Part shown: in pieces, positions 45,410-58,206 of the stretch
Numbering within the stretch: the stretch's first letter is position 1
Layout of the letters: each line of letters begins with the position of its first letter
Assembly (NCBI GenBank): GCA_009602735.1
Contig: WELA01003469.1
Location: forward strand, 53,540 to 117,539
Source: Mesotaenium endlicherianum
Lineage: Eukaryota; Streptophyta; Zygnematophyceae; Zygnematales; Mesotaeniaceae
Direction: 5' to 3'
Length of the DNA stretch: 64,000 nucleotides
The notes under the pieces: generated by a model
Seen by the model: only the letters and a program-made list of their open reading frames with translations
Databases searched by the model: none
What the model was told of the DNA's origin: nothing
Position numbers and translations under genes: made by a program

Positions 45410-46879
45410 CGCATTGTCTTCTAGCCTTGCTTATGTATGAGTGTACTGATTGCAATATTGATGCAAGTTTACTTGCATTTGACTTGCGAGCATTGTCCAC
45501 TGCTAGTATGTTGTCTTTTGCTGTTTAATCAGTATATAGAAAATACCATAAAGACTACTTGCTCATTAATTGTTATTCGCTTATTGGTAAGTCGATTCAT
45601 TTCATTGAGGCAGATGCTGATCGACGCAACGAAGAGAAGGCGACGCAAGTGGCGCACTTGCTACAGCATGCGATTATCAACATGGCTAATCTCAACACAG
45701 AAGATGACGAAGAACCGTCACCACCGGGAGTAGAGGAGCCAGTTGGAGCTGAGGCAAAAACGCCTGCGACGCCAGAATTGAACTTGCCGGAGCTCGCAGA
45801 TGGAGGAGACTTGGGGAATCAAATTCCACAATTTCCTACTCCGACGCTAGACCCTCAGGAGCTTCAAGAGCTCACAAAGGACGACTGGGTCTAACCAGTT
45901 AACGCTGGAGGGACCTAACCCAATGGACCTATATGAAGACTTGAAGTCACCCACTGCTAGCATCACAGCACCCGAGCAGTCTACGTCTGGAAGGCAACAA
46001 CAGCCACTAGAGGTGAGTGCATGTGTTGCTACGATGAAAGCAATCAAAGGGGAGTCACTAGGCCACGTCAGCAGGCCAAGGAAAGTGGCTCGTCAGGGAA
46101 ACGCACCGTTCAGGCGGATGCTGACCCGCTATCGCAAATATTGGGGGAAAACCTCGCAGGGAAGGGGCTCCAAAAGGAATCAACGCCCCACCAAAGCCTA
46201 TTCTGGACATCGTGCAAAAGGAAGGGGAAGCCGATTTAATGCGCAGAGATGACGCTATGGGAATTCACATTTCCATGGTTACACTTTCCACCACTGGAGC
46301 GTGGGGAGGAGCAGAACCTGCCCCTCGAGCACCCACAGCCACTGAGCAGGAACTCACTGATTTGAGAAGGACAGTGCAGCGCTTGGTGGAAGAGAATGCT
46401 GTGCGAAACAGGTTGATAGACGTGCAGGGCAGTTGGTTTGTGTCACGTGGCTACACCACCACTTGGAGAAAATCCACGGTTGACACTACATCGTCTAACT
46501 ACTTTGGAACGTCAATGGGGATGGAACATCGACCCAAGGACGGCCACACATGATGGAGCAGGATGGCCAGTGACCAACAATTGAGGCTGGAGGAACGGGT
46601 ACCAGTTGAACTCCCCAAAATGAAGAAACATTCCTACGACACCTAAATTGGAGGCGGCTTGCAAGAAAAGCACCGGCTGCGAGGGAAGGGTAAGGGAATC
46701 AGAGTTAAGATGGCAGAGCCAAAACCTCAGGTTGAACAGGCAAAAAAGCATGTCACTCCACCACCAAGCGCGCAGGCTGAAAAGCCGGAGGGAAAGGAGG
46801 GTGGAAACCCACCGCCTAAGTCCCAAGAGCAGCAATTATTGGAAGCTTTTGCTGGGGAGAAGTAGCCGTAAGCTGAGAC

Positions 46880-49330
46880 ATTTGCCATTGGGAAAATGGT
46901 CTCACTCCAGCAAAGAGGTTTAATAGACAGATTACTGAAAAAGCATTGCAAGGTGTTCGCTTTCACACAAGAAGAAATTTGCAGAAACCAATGCCAACGT
47001 GTGTGAAATCACACTAATCACAGATAAAACCTGTTCAACTTGGGCCGCATAAGCTCAGTCAGACAGAGTGAGACTGTGTGGAGAAAACCTGTCGAGGGCT
47101 GCAAAAGCTTGGAATGATTGAAAAATCAACCTTTATACATGGAGCTCCCACAATAGTGGTCGCTATGACAGACGAGGATGGTGAAATGAATCTTGCTTAT
47201 TCAAGATTAATATATTTCATTTATAAGATCAGAGATAGGTGGAAGCCTGTGAAATTAGGGAGCGATCTTTGCCCTTATAATGAATTCCGTTGACTCATCT
47301 ATAACCCTTGACTCACTTACCGTAGTGTGCCATAGTTGCACACAAATACAAGGCACAAGAAAGAGGCGAGCTTGAGGACTAGAGCTTCTCTTTTAGAATC
47401 TCATGGCCTCTTGCCTACCAGGCATACAAGCATGTATAAGCACATACACAACATCAGGGGACTGAATAGCAAAGGCGCTCTCATTCAGATGACCATAAAG
47501 TAGCTAAAACACATCCCACTGACGTAGGTGCAAAACCACAAAATCTGTCCGCTGTGTGACCCCGAAATGTCAGAGGGCATAACTCTGTCAATACTACTCC
47601 AAATTGAGCAAACTCAACGGCAACGGATGCATCTTGACAAGACCTTTTTGAAAAGATCTAGTTTGCTCCATTTGCAGCGCAGACAAAGCAGTCATGTCAA
47701 TTTCTGTGAAGGCTGGTCATTAGAACAAACCCAAAAGTGCACACATGACTTGCAAGTAGAAATCCGACTGTAAAGCCTACTGTCCAGAATGAGGGACCAC
47801 AAGATCCCAGCCTGCTATGTATCTAGTGACCACCTGGTTGACCACGACGCAAGGTGCGCCGTTTCGTGGAAAACCCATTAAATTGGAACCCACGGATTTA
47901 AGTATAACGACCATCTTAATTGGTCGGTTGACTGAAGTCCTAACTGTTCAGTTGACTGACGACGGCTCCGCCTACCCAGGAGTTAACCACATTGGTAGGA
48001 CATCGGTTTACCGAGTCTCAGTCGACCTTCCGACTTTCAATACACTACGATCACATGTGACTATCTATAATAATATTCTAAAGGAATATATCTATCCTCA
48101 GCGTACTGAAGCTAAGTATACTGACTAATATCAAGCGAGCTTATTGTATATCAACCTACTGATATTATATCCTATATATTACTGATATATAAATCTCAGC
48201 GATCGACACTATGATCCTGCTGACCTTTTTGGGAAAGTAAGTAAACTTGCATTAGATTGACATACATTCGTTTAGATAAACTCGCACATGTGAGTATATT
48301 GACATAATACTTATTTAGTGTTGTATTTATACATGCAATTAATTAAATAAATAATGAACTGATTCATTACAGATGGCAATTACACCGCCACTCGCATGTG
48401 TGGTGATTACAGGAATTTAAACCTCCACGCAGAGCCAGATAGCTACGTGATGCCTACACCAGAGCGGATCTTCTCTATCACTACCACCGGGAAGGTGTTC
48501 AACATCATTGATCTGCGCCAAGGCTTCAACCAAATCCGTGTGAAAACAGAAGATCGAGGGAAGACTGCTTTCTAGGCTCAAAGGGAATTATGGCAGTGGA
48601 CAGTAATGCCCTTCAGGTTAAAAAATGCCCCTGCAATTTTCCAAAGGACGGTGGACAAAGTGCTGGAGGGGTTGGACTTTGCAAAACCATATATTATGAT
48701 GTTGTGGTATTCAGTCAATCAATCAAGCAACACCTCGAGCACTTGGAAAAGGTGTTCCAGCGCCTGGAAAAATTTCAGATGACGCTGCACCCTAGAAAAT
48801 GCAGATTCTGAGGCTCATGTGCCGTACCTAAGACATGAGATTGGGAACAATGCTATGTCCCCTCAAGCTGTAAAGATTGAGGCAATCTACAAGATACCTG
48901 CACCCACCATGGTAACTAAGCTGCAAGCCATGCTAGGACTCAGCGGGTACTATCGTAAATTTGTGAAGGATTATAGCAAAATTGCTAAACCCTTAACCAA
49001 ACTCCTGAAAAAGGATGTGCCTTTTGTGTGGACGGAAGCCCAAGAGAAGGCCATGAACAAGCTGAAAGAGAGGCTAGTGACAACCCCAGTCTTGCGTACG
49101 CCAGACCACACAAAGTCGTTCCGCCTGCACACAGACTGGAGTCGTGTGGCAATTGGCGCAGTACTCACTCAGGTTGAAAGCCCTAAGGAGGAGTACATGA
49201 TTGCCTATGCTTCTCGCTCTAACAACCAAGCAAAAAGCAATTACTCATCCTAAAAGGGGCAGAGTGCCCTAGTGGAAACGTAGTAACTCACGAGGAAAGG
49301 AACTAGTTGCAATCATACTAAAGAGTGCAG
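46880..49330 (+). pseudogene. E6 pol remnant (RT-RNase H), split by a solo LTR
   Basis: Readings in order: GLIDRLLKKHCKVFAFTQEE, GAPTIVVAMTDEDGE up to 47181, then after the solo LTR CGDYRNLNLHAEPDSYVMPT and VFNIIDLRQGFNQIRVKTED (reverse transcriptase), LSGYYRKFVKDYSKIAKPLT, and RNase H start LHTDWSRVAIGAVLTQV. The catalytic YxDD segment is lost to a frameshift near 48700. Confidence 0.82.
47182..48371 (-). mobile_element. Solo LTR, 1.19-kb family, inverted
   Basis: 1190 bp, TGAAATGAATC at the left and GATTCATTACA at the right, the same termini as the E1-E4 LTR. Perfect duplications gatgg (47177-47181, 48372-48376); removing it rejoins the reverse transcriptase reading. Confidence 0.92.
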
Positions 49331-49333
49331 CGG

Positions 49334-50078
49334 TGTAATGAATCAGTATATTAGTAGATATAATATTCATTTAAATATAATAGTTAATTTAGTTCAGCCT
49401 GCTGAACTTTAGTTAGTAGTCAGTCTGCTGAACTTTAGTTAATAGTCAGTCTGCTGGACTTTACATAATTATCAGTTTAATGACTCGGCCAAAAGCAGCA
49501 GGCTGAAGTCAACTTAAGTCAGCTTGCTGACACATTCTTTGACAGCCAGCTGACTTCCGTGCTCGGTAGCAGCGAACTGCCTTGATATGCATCTAAGTAC
49601 CACCTGCTAGATGAATGGCCAGATGACATCCCCATGATGGATGGCTATTCGGGATGATGGGAGATGGCGGTGGATTTGGTTAACCGAGGTCCTACCAACG
49701 TGGTTAACTCCCGGGTAGGCGGTGCCATCGCACTGACCGTTGAACAGTAAACTCATTCCATGTACATACGCTAGGCGTTGCTCTCGAGTTCGGCATTCGG
49801 AAACGAGGCCAACTCTCTTGTACAGCTTACTGAGAGGGATCTGAATCCAAGGCGAGAAGCCATTGATACGCACTGTCTTCTAACCTTGCTTATGTATGAG
49901 TTTACTGATTTGCATTATGGATGCTAGTTTACTCTCATTTGACTTACGAGTATTATTCCCTGCTAGTGTATTGTCCGTTGCCGTTTAACTAGTTAACGGA
50001 AATACCATAAAGATTACTTGCTGATATAAAGATCTTTATTAATTGTCAATCGCCTATTTGGTAAGACGATTCATTTCA
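49334..50078 (+). repeat. LTR, E2 type
   Basis: 745 bp with three U3 repeats, TGTAATGAATC...GATTCATTTCA. Flanks are agcgg and gccat, so there is no target duplication; one side was probably rearranged. U3 matches the E2 5' LTR. Confidence 0.9.
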
Positions 50079-50881
50079 GCCATCCTTGCAAGAGAAAGAG
50101 AGCTACATGAGAGAGGAGTAAAAAAGAACTCGCTTGGTTAAGAAAACTCGTGTACAAAATGTGAGCTTCCAAACTTTGAACTCTCTAAGCTAAGATTAGA
50201 TAAATTTAAATCATATCTACTACTTTGTGCTTCCTATTTATCATTAAACTTTAAGGATCCTCTCTAGCAAATTACCTCCAAAATCTTATAATATAGCTCC
50301 TTCCATGTACGTTACCTTGCCTTGTTGGACAAGCTGAATACTCACACACACAGTAACACACTCTGGAATATTCTACTACTCAATCCTCTAACTCCACACG
50401 GAATTTTTAGAATTTCCACATTTACCTTGGGCACTCTACTTGATTGTACGGAGTTTTTGGAACCATCATGATTTAATGTCCTACTCCCTAGACTCCAAGC
50501 AAAATTTGCGTCACAGGACCAGTCCTTGTCACTGAATTGATCTTGTGACATTTAAAATTCACCAAATACTTCCAAAACATATAATTTTCTCAATACTCAT
50601 CCAAACGACTTGAAATAAATACAAAAACTTTTCTAACGTCATATTCTATGCATATAAAATGCTGATATAATACAAAAAATACTTCCATGACCTTACAGGT
50701 ATTAGATTGATGCAGATGGATGATCTTGTCATCGTCAAGCGTGATTCAAAACATCCAAGGAAGCTTCCCAACGTTCCTAGACATCAAACGATCATGAACA
50801 ATACACTCAGATGTTAGAGTCAAATCTGTCGCATTTCATTTTCTTGCAGCGAGTTTGACGCCCTTGCAGGAGGTTTTTTTG
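50079..50881. other. AT-rich stretch without recognisable gene
   Basis: No domain, no long frame and no transposon terminus seen. Continuous with 51686 on once the solo LTR between is removed. Confidence 0.4.
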
Positions 50882-51680
50882 TGAAATGAATCGACTTACC
50901 AAATAGGCGATTAACAATTAATAAAGATCTTTATATCAGCAAGTAATCTTTATGGTATTTTCCGTTAACTGGTTTGACGGCAAAGGACAACACACTAGCA
51001 GTGAATAATACTCGTCAGTCAAATGAGAGTAAACTAGCATCAATAATGCAATCAGTAAACTCATACATAAGCAAGGTTAGAAGACAGTGCGTATCAATGG
51101 CTTCTCGCCTTGGATTCAGATCTCTCTCAGTAAGCTGTACAAGAGAGTTGGCCTCGTGTCCGAATGCCGAACTCGAGAGCAATGCCTAGCGTATGTACAT
51201 GGAATGAGTTTACTGTTCAACGGTCAGTGCGATGGCACCGCCTACCCGGGAGTTAACCACGTTGGTAGGACCTCGGTTAACCAAATCCACCGCCATCTCC
51301 CATCATCCCGAATAGCCATCCATCATAGGGATGTCATCTGGCTATTCATCTAGCATACCGCACTTAGATGCATATCGAGGCAGTTCGCTGCTACCGAGTA
51401 CGGAAGTCAGCTGGCTGTCAAAGAATGGGTCAGCAAGCTNCTGTCAAAGAATGGGTCAGCAAGCTGACTTATATGGACTTCAGCCTGCTGCTTCCGGCTG
51501 AGTCATTAAACTGATAATTATGTAAAGTCCAGCAGACTGACTAATTATGTAAATTCCAGCAGTCTGACTAATTAGGTAAAGTCCAGCAGACTGGCTAATA
51601 ACTAAACTTCAGCAGGCTGAACATAATTTACTATTATATTTAAATGAATATTATACCCAGTAATATACTGATTCATTACA
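50882..51680 (-). mobile_element. Solo LTR, inverted
   Basis: 799 bp including one N at 51440 and a duplicated ~25-bp segment around it. TGAAATGAATC...GATTCATTACA with perfect duplications ttttg (50877-50881, 51681-51685). Four to five U3 repeats. Confidence 0.93.
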
Positions 51681-51913
51681 TTTTGCCACATTGGGGGTCC
51701 GTAGTGGGGTCCGTTCGCTCATCTTACGTCACTTGTCATCTCAAGTACCAACTAGAACACTTCGATCCATAAAAAAAGCGTTTTGTGATTTATCCAACTC
51801 TTTTATAGGATGTCGCTCGCTATCCAATGTCTCACCTTTAAAGAAACCTTACAGCTGTTTGTCTTCCAACGCCTGCGCTTCCACAAGTCGTAAAGTAATA
51901 TAAATACTTTTTT
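51681..51913. other. Short spacer between LTRs
   Basis: Nothing recognised. Confidence 0.4.
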
Positions 51914-53384
51914 ATCGATGAATCAGTATATGTATATTGGTAGATATAATATTCATTTAAATAAAATAGTTAAATAAGTTCAGCCTGCTGAACTTTAGTT
52001 AGTATTGAGTCTGCTAGACTTTATATAATTATTAGTTTGATGACTCAGCCGGGAGCAGCAGGCTGAAGTCAACTTAGATCAGCATGCTGACACATTCTTT
52101 GATAGTCAGCTGACTTCCGTACTCGGTAGCAGCGAACTGCCTAGATACGCATCTAAGTGTGGTGTGCTAGATGAATGGCCAGATGACATCCTTCGGATGG
52201 ATGGCGTTTCGACATGATGGGAGATGGCGGTGGACTGGTTAACCGAGGTCCTACCAACGTGGTTAACTCCCGGGTAGGCGGTGCCATTGCACTGGCCGTT
52301 GAACAGTAAACTCATTCCATGTACATATGCTAGGTATTTCCCTTGAGTTCGGCATTCGGAAACGAAGCCAACTCTCTGGTACAGCTTACTGAGAGGGATC
52401 TGAATCCAAGGCGAGAAGCCATTGTCATGATTTATTGAGTCGAAGTCGTTGCACGTACCCGAGCTACAAGCGTGTGAGCAATCAACCTCGAACGGGCATT
52501 TCCCTCTTGCATTTGTGTGATTTAGTTATTAAGTTGCTATGCTCGCTTAGCATCTCGCTTTTGATTGGACTGAGTAGTGACTAACCTATTGGAACGCTAG
52601 CACAATAGGTACATGCGTGTGTGTGCAAAGGTAGATCTTAGATACTGACTACGTACATTGGATCCGTGCCTAACCCGCCGGGTTTCCAGGAGTATAAGTA
52701 CTAGAGGTGTCCCTAGAGAGACATCTTTTTAGAAGTCCCCATTATGCCAGTTGTAAGTCATAGAGATCATCAGTAAAGCTTACACTTTTATCTCTTGTGT
52801 TTTCAAGACCCCTTAGTTTCTCTCTTGTGAAGAGCAAGCCTTGCTGGCTTCCAGTCACTTGAAGAACTTTACAAGTGGTGAGCAAAGTCACAGCTTAAAC
52901 CCATGCCATAGGACTACTCTTGAAGATCATGATGTGCTTCCAGTGATCTTTTGGGCCATACTTCATTAGTTGTATTCCAACCAGTTTACAATTTTGAGGT
53001 GCTCACTCTGGAGAGTACACACTCCCTTGATTAAATCATCCAACACTTGCCTCCCTTTTTGGCTATAAAGCCACATGTATTGTAGACTTCAGTGCAGCAA
53101 AGCCTGCTTGCTTATTATGAATTGGTTGTGTCGATAGTACGCACCAGACTTCCTAGCGCACGACACCATTGATATGCACTGTCTCCTAGCCTTGCTTATG
53201 TGTGAATTTACTGATTGCATTATTGATGCTAGTTTACTTCCATTTGACTTACGAGTATTGTCCAGTGCTAGTGTGTTGTCTTTTGTTGTTTAGTCAATTA
53301 ACAGAAAATATCATAAAGATTACTTGCTGATATAAAGATCTTCATTAATTATTAATCGCCTATTTGGTAAGTTGATTCATTTCA
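51914..53384 (+). mobile_element. LTR, E1 type, split by another LTR-like insert
   Basis: The start is degraded (ATCGATGAATCAG in place of TGTAATGAATCAG) and the end is GATTCATTTCA. The LTR is interrupted at 52423-53165. No clear target duplication. Confidence 0.82.
52423..53165. mobile_element. 743-bp insert, probable solo LTR of another family
   Basis: Begins TGTCATGATTTATTG and ends CTAGCGCACGACA (TGTC...GACA). Flanked by ccat on both sides (52419-52422, 53166-53169). A TATAAG-like stretch near 52693 would fit an LTR promoter. No coding region. Confidence 0.65.
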
Positions 53385-56133
53385 AACATTCTCTTTTTCT
53401 AGAATTTGTGCAGGCTCCACAAGATGGTATATTCTACTACTTCTCAATTGTGTAAATAATACAATTCCTCCCACCCCTCTTCAATTTTGGTCAATGCGTG
53501 TCTTTGAGTTTTTCATCTTCAATTCTTTAGAAATTTTTTGTACCTTAGAACCAAACCAATAAAAATCTCGGAAGTGTTGCAGAAGTTACTATACTAGGGG
53601 GGCTCTTCACCCATGTTGAAGCGTTCATAGCATTTGTGATTTACATAAATCAATTGCAAGCGGTGTAAGAATCAACATAATTCAAGAAATATATTGTTCT
53701 TAGACTTTCACTTTACTTTTCTTGAAATACAAACTTCCAAAATCCTCAAACCTAAACCCATGTGGCTGGAGCTCCTTTGCTCTTAGCCACACTTATCCGT
53801 TCTTCACTGTGAGTATCTTCTTTTCCAGTTTTTCATTGAGAGCACAATCCTAGCATCTACTTATCGCAAAAGAATTTCTTACGACTTGAAAGCTGACCAA
53901 CAATTTACCATCTTATACGTGTTCTGCACTCACTCGTTTTTGTCCTTGAATGCATTCAAGATTCTCCTAGCGGGTCAAATTTGCCAATCCTAGCCTGCCA
54001 AAAAATCAATTCTTATGTAAGAAACTCCTGAACGCTAGGTCGTCTAGTTATGACTGCGAATGAAAATTAAATCTCAAAAGGGTCGACAAAAATGTGGCTC
54101 ATGACTCCTCATTGCCTTGATGATGCAATTCTTCCCTTCACGCCGTTTTTCTCTCTTTTCATTCGCGTAGAATATATTCCATCTTTTGCATGCATGTATT
54201 TCCACACAAGTTGGCATATGCAATTATGATGTCAACTCGACCCAATTGTTCAAGCTTGTGTCGCCGAGCTCACTGAGACTACCTTACTGGAGTCGCGCGT
54301 GACTGGCTTGCCTCTGGAGGCGCGATCAAGCTTTTGCGACTTCTTCCATGGTCCTTGTGCCGTGACGAATTTGCGGTGGCAAACCTGCCAGTGGACCAAG
54401 TGTTGATCTGGCCGCCCAGGTCACGCCGTCAAAGGTGTCGGACGCGTTGTGGCCTTTGTTGGCCCGACACTCGGTGAAGGAAAATCTGACCTGGCTTGTC
54501 CACCTTACCTATCCCAGGGTGTTGAGTTTTCTACAGTGCATCCCGCGCATGGGGTGCTAACTTTCGCAAGAAAGTGCCTACTATTGATTTTTTTCGCCAA
54601 ACTTGTAAGTCGTGCCGCAAAGAAATGCGTTTTATTGATTTTTTGCGCAGCTCCTAGGGCTAAATTTAGCCATTATTTTGATTTGCCGCAATTGAAAGAA
54701 AGTCACGATCCTGCCCCTTTTTTTCAAAAGAGTTATCAGCCCATGATCCCGCGTGATAAAGTCAAACTTAGTCCTATTCAGTTATCCAGCTCAGGTCAAC
54801 CTTGTCAGGTTCATTGCTTGGTCTCTTGAAGTCAGCTGGACCCTGCCCTGCGCCGTACTTTGATTCACCGCAACGTCTGCTACACGTGTCAGACTAGTAA
54901 CCTCCAGTCGCGACACTACTAGCCACTTCCATTATAGACAACCAGAATCTACCTTTAAGATCTCTCTCTTCGTTCCATTCTGAAATATAATTATAAAAGG
55001 TGTTCGGGGGGACGTGCTTATAGGTCAGAAACTTATGTCTAATACGCAATAGTCTATCAGCTCTTGGAATAATAGAATATCATGAATTAAACCCCGATAG
55101 AAATAAGCTATCATTTCAAACAAAATAACCAAACGTAAACAAATGTTGCTTAAAGACAAATTTCCCCCCCATGAAGTGACTATGCTTCTACACCTGTCTT
55201 TCTGCCTGACATTTTCTGGTTTGGTATTGTCGCTAGTACTTACCCTCTTTCAGCGGGGTACAGATCTGGTACAATACGGCTGGATACAGCACTGACGTGC
55301 GCGTCAAATTACATATAATATGACACGTTTGCTGGCAGTTTTGTAGTTATTGATATACGGCGAATCCGTCACTTCAACATGTGAGAACCTAGTCAAGTTT
55401 CTCCGTCAGCAAATGGCTAGATTGACGCAGCATCACCCGGCCCCCACACACTTAATTCTTAGGTGAACTTATTGTACTGTTGTGCAGCAAAAGAATCGCC
55501 GTTTCTCAAAACCTGATTGACCGAATTGCGTGCATCAATTATCTCGATCGCTTCCCACCCATTTCCACCACTTCCCACTCATTTATTAACCATGATCTGG
55601 TCAACATGTGGAGTACCTCCACCGGTAAGCTGATATATCCACTCTATTCTGCCTTTTTCTCGGTGTTGAGAGAAACATGTCGGTTAAGCCCGAAGAGATT
55701 GAGACCAGTGGATGAGCCTGCGAACGGTCGCCCAAGCCGTTCCAGTCATACCTCTTGCGAACGGCGTGTAATTGGTGAAGATAGCTCGCTGAGCGGAAGT
55801 GGCTAGCTTCGTGTTCATTTCCCGGAAGCAAGCGGGTGAAGAATTGCGGGAATACTAAAAGCTAGAGGAGTTCCATATTGCGGTAGTGGCTGACAGTGGC
55901 TATACACCTCTTAAGACACTAAGCTCACAATCATTCGCATTGTTGCATGCATTTGTTGTATTGACTCGAGAAACTTATTTTTAATGCTTGATTTTTCAAT
56001 AACGTTCCGGGTGCCTCGATAGCACCGATATACTTTGTGTATATAAATTCAAGTGAGGGCCGCACATTATCACTTATGTGGCATATGATGTGCTGGACAG
56101 CTTATTCTCTACTTGTCAAAATAATCGTCAAAA
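53385..56133. other. Region without recognised gene, upstream of next host gene
   Basis: The left part is AT-rich and may be old repeat. A 126-codon frame at 54449-54829 has no family features. The right end must contain the promoter of the gene at 56134; I cannot point to a certain TATA box. Confidence 0.45.
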
Positions 56134-58206
56134 ATGGTGTATACCGCTGCTAAGATGAACGGGGATTTGGTAAAAGAAGCTAACAATAGCGGCCTTGGGC
56201 TTTGTAGTAATCCTCATGAAGAGCTGTGTGGCCCCCATTTATCGTCATCCTCAATGTCATCACCCCGCTCTGCTGGAGATTACAGGCGGATTGATTCAGT
56301 AAAGCAGGCATGTTACTCTAACGGCGACATGCCGATATCTAGCGTGCATGAAAGTTCTCATCATCAAGCTGTCAGCCCCTGCGAGCTTCAGGCCTGGCAC
56401 ACGCACTGCTTATCCCCAACATCTCAGCACCAGGTACTGCTTTCCAGGTGCTTGACTCTTATTCGCTGCATATATCCTGCGCCCTGCCCAAGGAGCAAGT
56501 GCTGGCGCTATGGGAGCTAGGGGTTTACTCTACCTTTGAGGCCTCATGTACAAGACTGGTACTGGCATGACGATGTGACGCCCTTGCATGCACGGTTGTC
56601 TCAAAGGCATGCGCACGTTTCTTGCTCCGTCTGACATCTTTGTGCTCCTGCAGGCTGATGCTCTCCCTCCGTGTGCCTGTCCTCTTGGTCCAGGTCAGTA
56701 TGAACGGCAGCGCAGCCACGTCGCCTTCCGAGGCAGGTTCGCCCACCTCCGTTCTGACGAGAGACTCGGGGAGGACGTGGGATCTACTAGATGAGACGGC
56801 GGGGGAGATACAGAAGCTTGCTATTCATGGCGGGGTCAACGGAGCAGGCAGCGCAGGCCTTCAAAGTCCTTATGCCTGCAGCTCTCCGCCGGGCCACCCC
56901 AGGCACCTTCCCAGCACTTCGCCCCCTGTGAGCTACAAGGGGCGTGCCTACGTGGTGGACAGGTCAGGGCAGCTGGCCTCATCCGACCAGCCAGCCTCTG
57001 TCCGCCACATGTCCCGCCTGGGTGGGCCTGCCAGGCATGCAAGGATGGGCTGGAAGGAGGGGATGCGGTTGCACGCGTGTGATGTACGTCCTCCATCCTT
57101 CCTGCTGTGGTCAAGGGTTCCTGATGCGCTCCGTCAAAGAGTTGGATGTGTCGGGCGTGTAATGTGTTCAGCTGGGGGTTATATCACGCGCTGTTTTGTG
57201 CAAATGTGCGGCTTCGGTAATGATGGCTTACAAAGACGGTAGCAGGATACTCTCAGTGGCTTGACACCCCTTTCGTTCGTCAATTTATGAAGAGAAGCTC
57301 CAGGGAAACATCTACTGCTTGTTGCCCTTGTTCTTACTAAGGGTGCACAGTGACGTACACAACTGCTATTGCACGCGAAGAGTGCGTGCGTTGTCTCGCC
57401 AGCCAACTGACTCCCTCCCGCCGCCTGACCGCGGTCCCCTGTGCCCGCAGGTGGACCCCACGGAGAGCGCTGCCATGCTAAAAAACTCCCCACAGTACGT
57501 GGCTGTGCAGCAGCAGCAGCAGCAGCAGGCAGCACAAGGTTACCACGCCTCGTTGAGGTCACCCCCGAGCATCGCCTTCCAAAGAAGGTGTGTCGGCGGG
57601 GAGTCTCGACACGCAAGCAGAGTTGTTCCTGCGGGGGTCGACGCGTACAGCAGCTACGGCCGCAGCCTGAAGGCGGCCTTCATCGACGAGCAGATCAGCC
57701 TGAGCCACAGCAATAGCAGCCGGCGGGAGGCAGCGGCTGGGACGGGCGTGTTTCTGCCCCCCTGCATCGCCGGCGGCGCCAACTACCGCAGCAAGGGGAA
57801 GTGTGCGACGGCTGCCCTTCAGCCCACCCGGCTTGTGGACGCGTTCAATGTGCAGCAACAGCAGCAGCAGCAGGATTTGGAGGAAGCTGCCCGGCCGATT
57901 GCCATTCCCTACTTCCGGCATGCTCCCGCTGCCACCGCCGCTGCTGCTGCCATCGCCCGAGGGCTGCCGTCTCAGCTGAAGAGGGCGGTGTACAGTCAGC
58001 TCCCTCCGGCGCAGGTGGCAGAGGGGAGTTGCCGGCCCTCCCGCGCCCATCATGCCCCCGCCCACGGAGCCAAAAGCCCCCCCACTATTCCGTGTTCCCC
58101 CCCGCAGGTGTACCATAAGACCGACAACGAGTGTGGGGCCTTCCCAGACGAGCCTCTGTGTGAAGGCGACGCCATTAGGAACCTCCCTTCTGAATGGGTG
58201 TACTGA
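56134..58206 (+). CDS. Plant-type protein of unknown function with polyQ runs
   Basis: Proposed exons: 56134-56433, 56694-57083, 57451-58014, 58108-58206, GT/AG borders, all phase 0. ATG 56134 opens MVYTAAKMNGDLVKEANNSG. Exon 2 has WDLLDETAGEIQKLAIHG. Exon 3 has two Gln runs of seven, FIDEQISLSHSN, GTGVFLPPC and an Ala run. The last exon ends NLPSEWVY. The combination WDLL..AAGE, TGVFLPR and a C-terminal LPxEW(V/T)Y resembles a land-plant family of unknown function that I remember only loosely. Low-complexity tracts suggest a disordered, perhaps nuclear, protein. The 58015-58107 intron is optional, since the frame stays open through it; the exon 2 donor is the weakest call. Confidence 0.62.

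Larger units (their letters stand above)
44574..45604 (+). mobile_element. Solo LTR with organellar DNA insert
   Basis: E1-type LTR, TGTAATGAATC...GATTCATTTCA, with perfect duplications ttgag (44569-44573, 45605-45609). About 340 bp of foreign sequence (45069-45409) replaces roughly 8 bp of the LTR after GGCGAGAAG. Confidence 0.92.
44216..46865 (+). pseudogene. E6 gag-like region, split by a solo LTR
   Basis: The left part ends NQLLE at 44573 and continues in the same frame after the solo LTR (EADADRRNEEKATQVAHLL), then a Pro/Glu-rich segment to a stop near 45892. Later pieces include a coiled-coil-like LTDLRRTVQRLVEENA (about 46345-46400) and a Lys/Pro-rich stretch to 46865. Many stops. Confidence 0.55.
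44216..49333 (+). mobile_element. E6: decayed Ty3/gypsy element of a third family
   Basis: Gag-like and Pol-like readings interrupted by two solo LTRs (44574-45604 and 47182-48371), each with perfect 5-bp duplications. No LTR of its own is identified. Its right end is cut by another LTR at 49334. Confidence 0.75.

Noticed and set aside
54449-54829. 126-codon frame near 54.5 kb as a host gene
   Set aside because: No family features, no intron-exon context, and a local direct repeat within it.
55480-55806. 108-codon frame upstream of the 56134 gene
   Set aside because: No recognisable motif and no clear start context.
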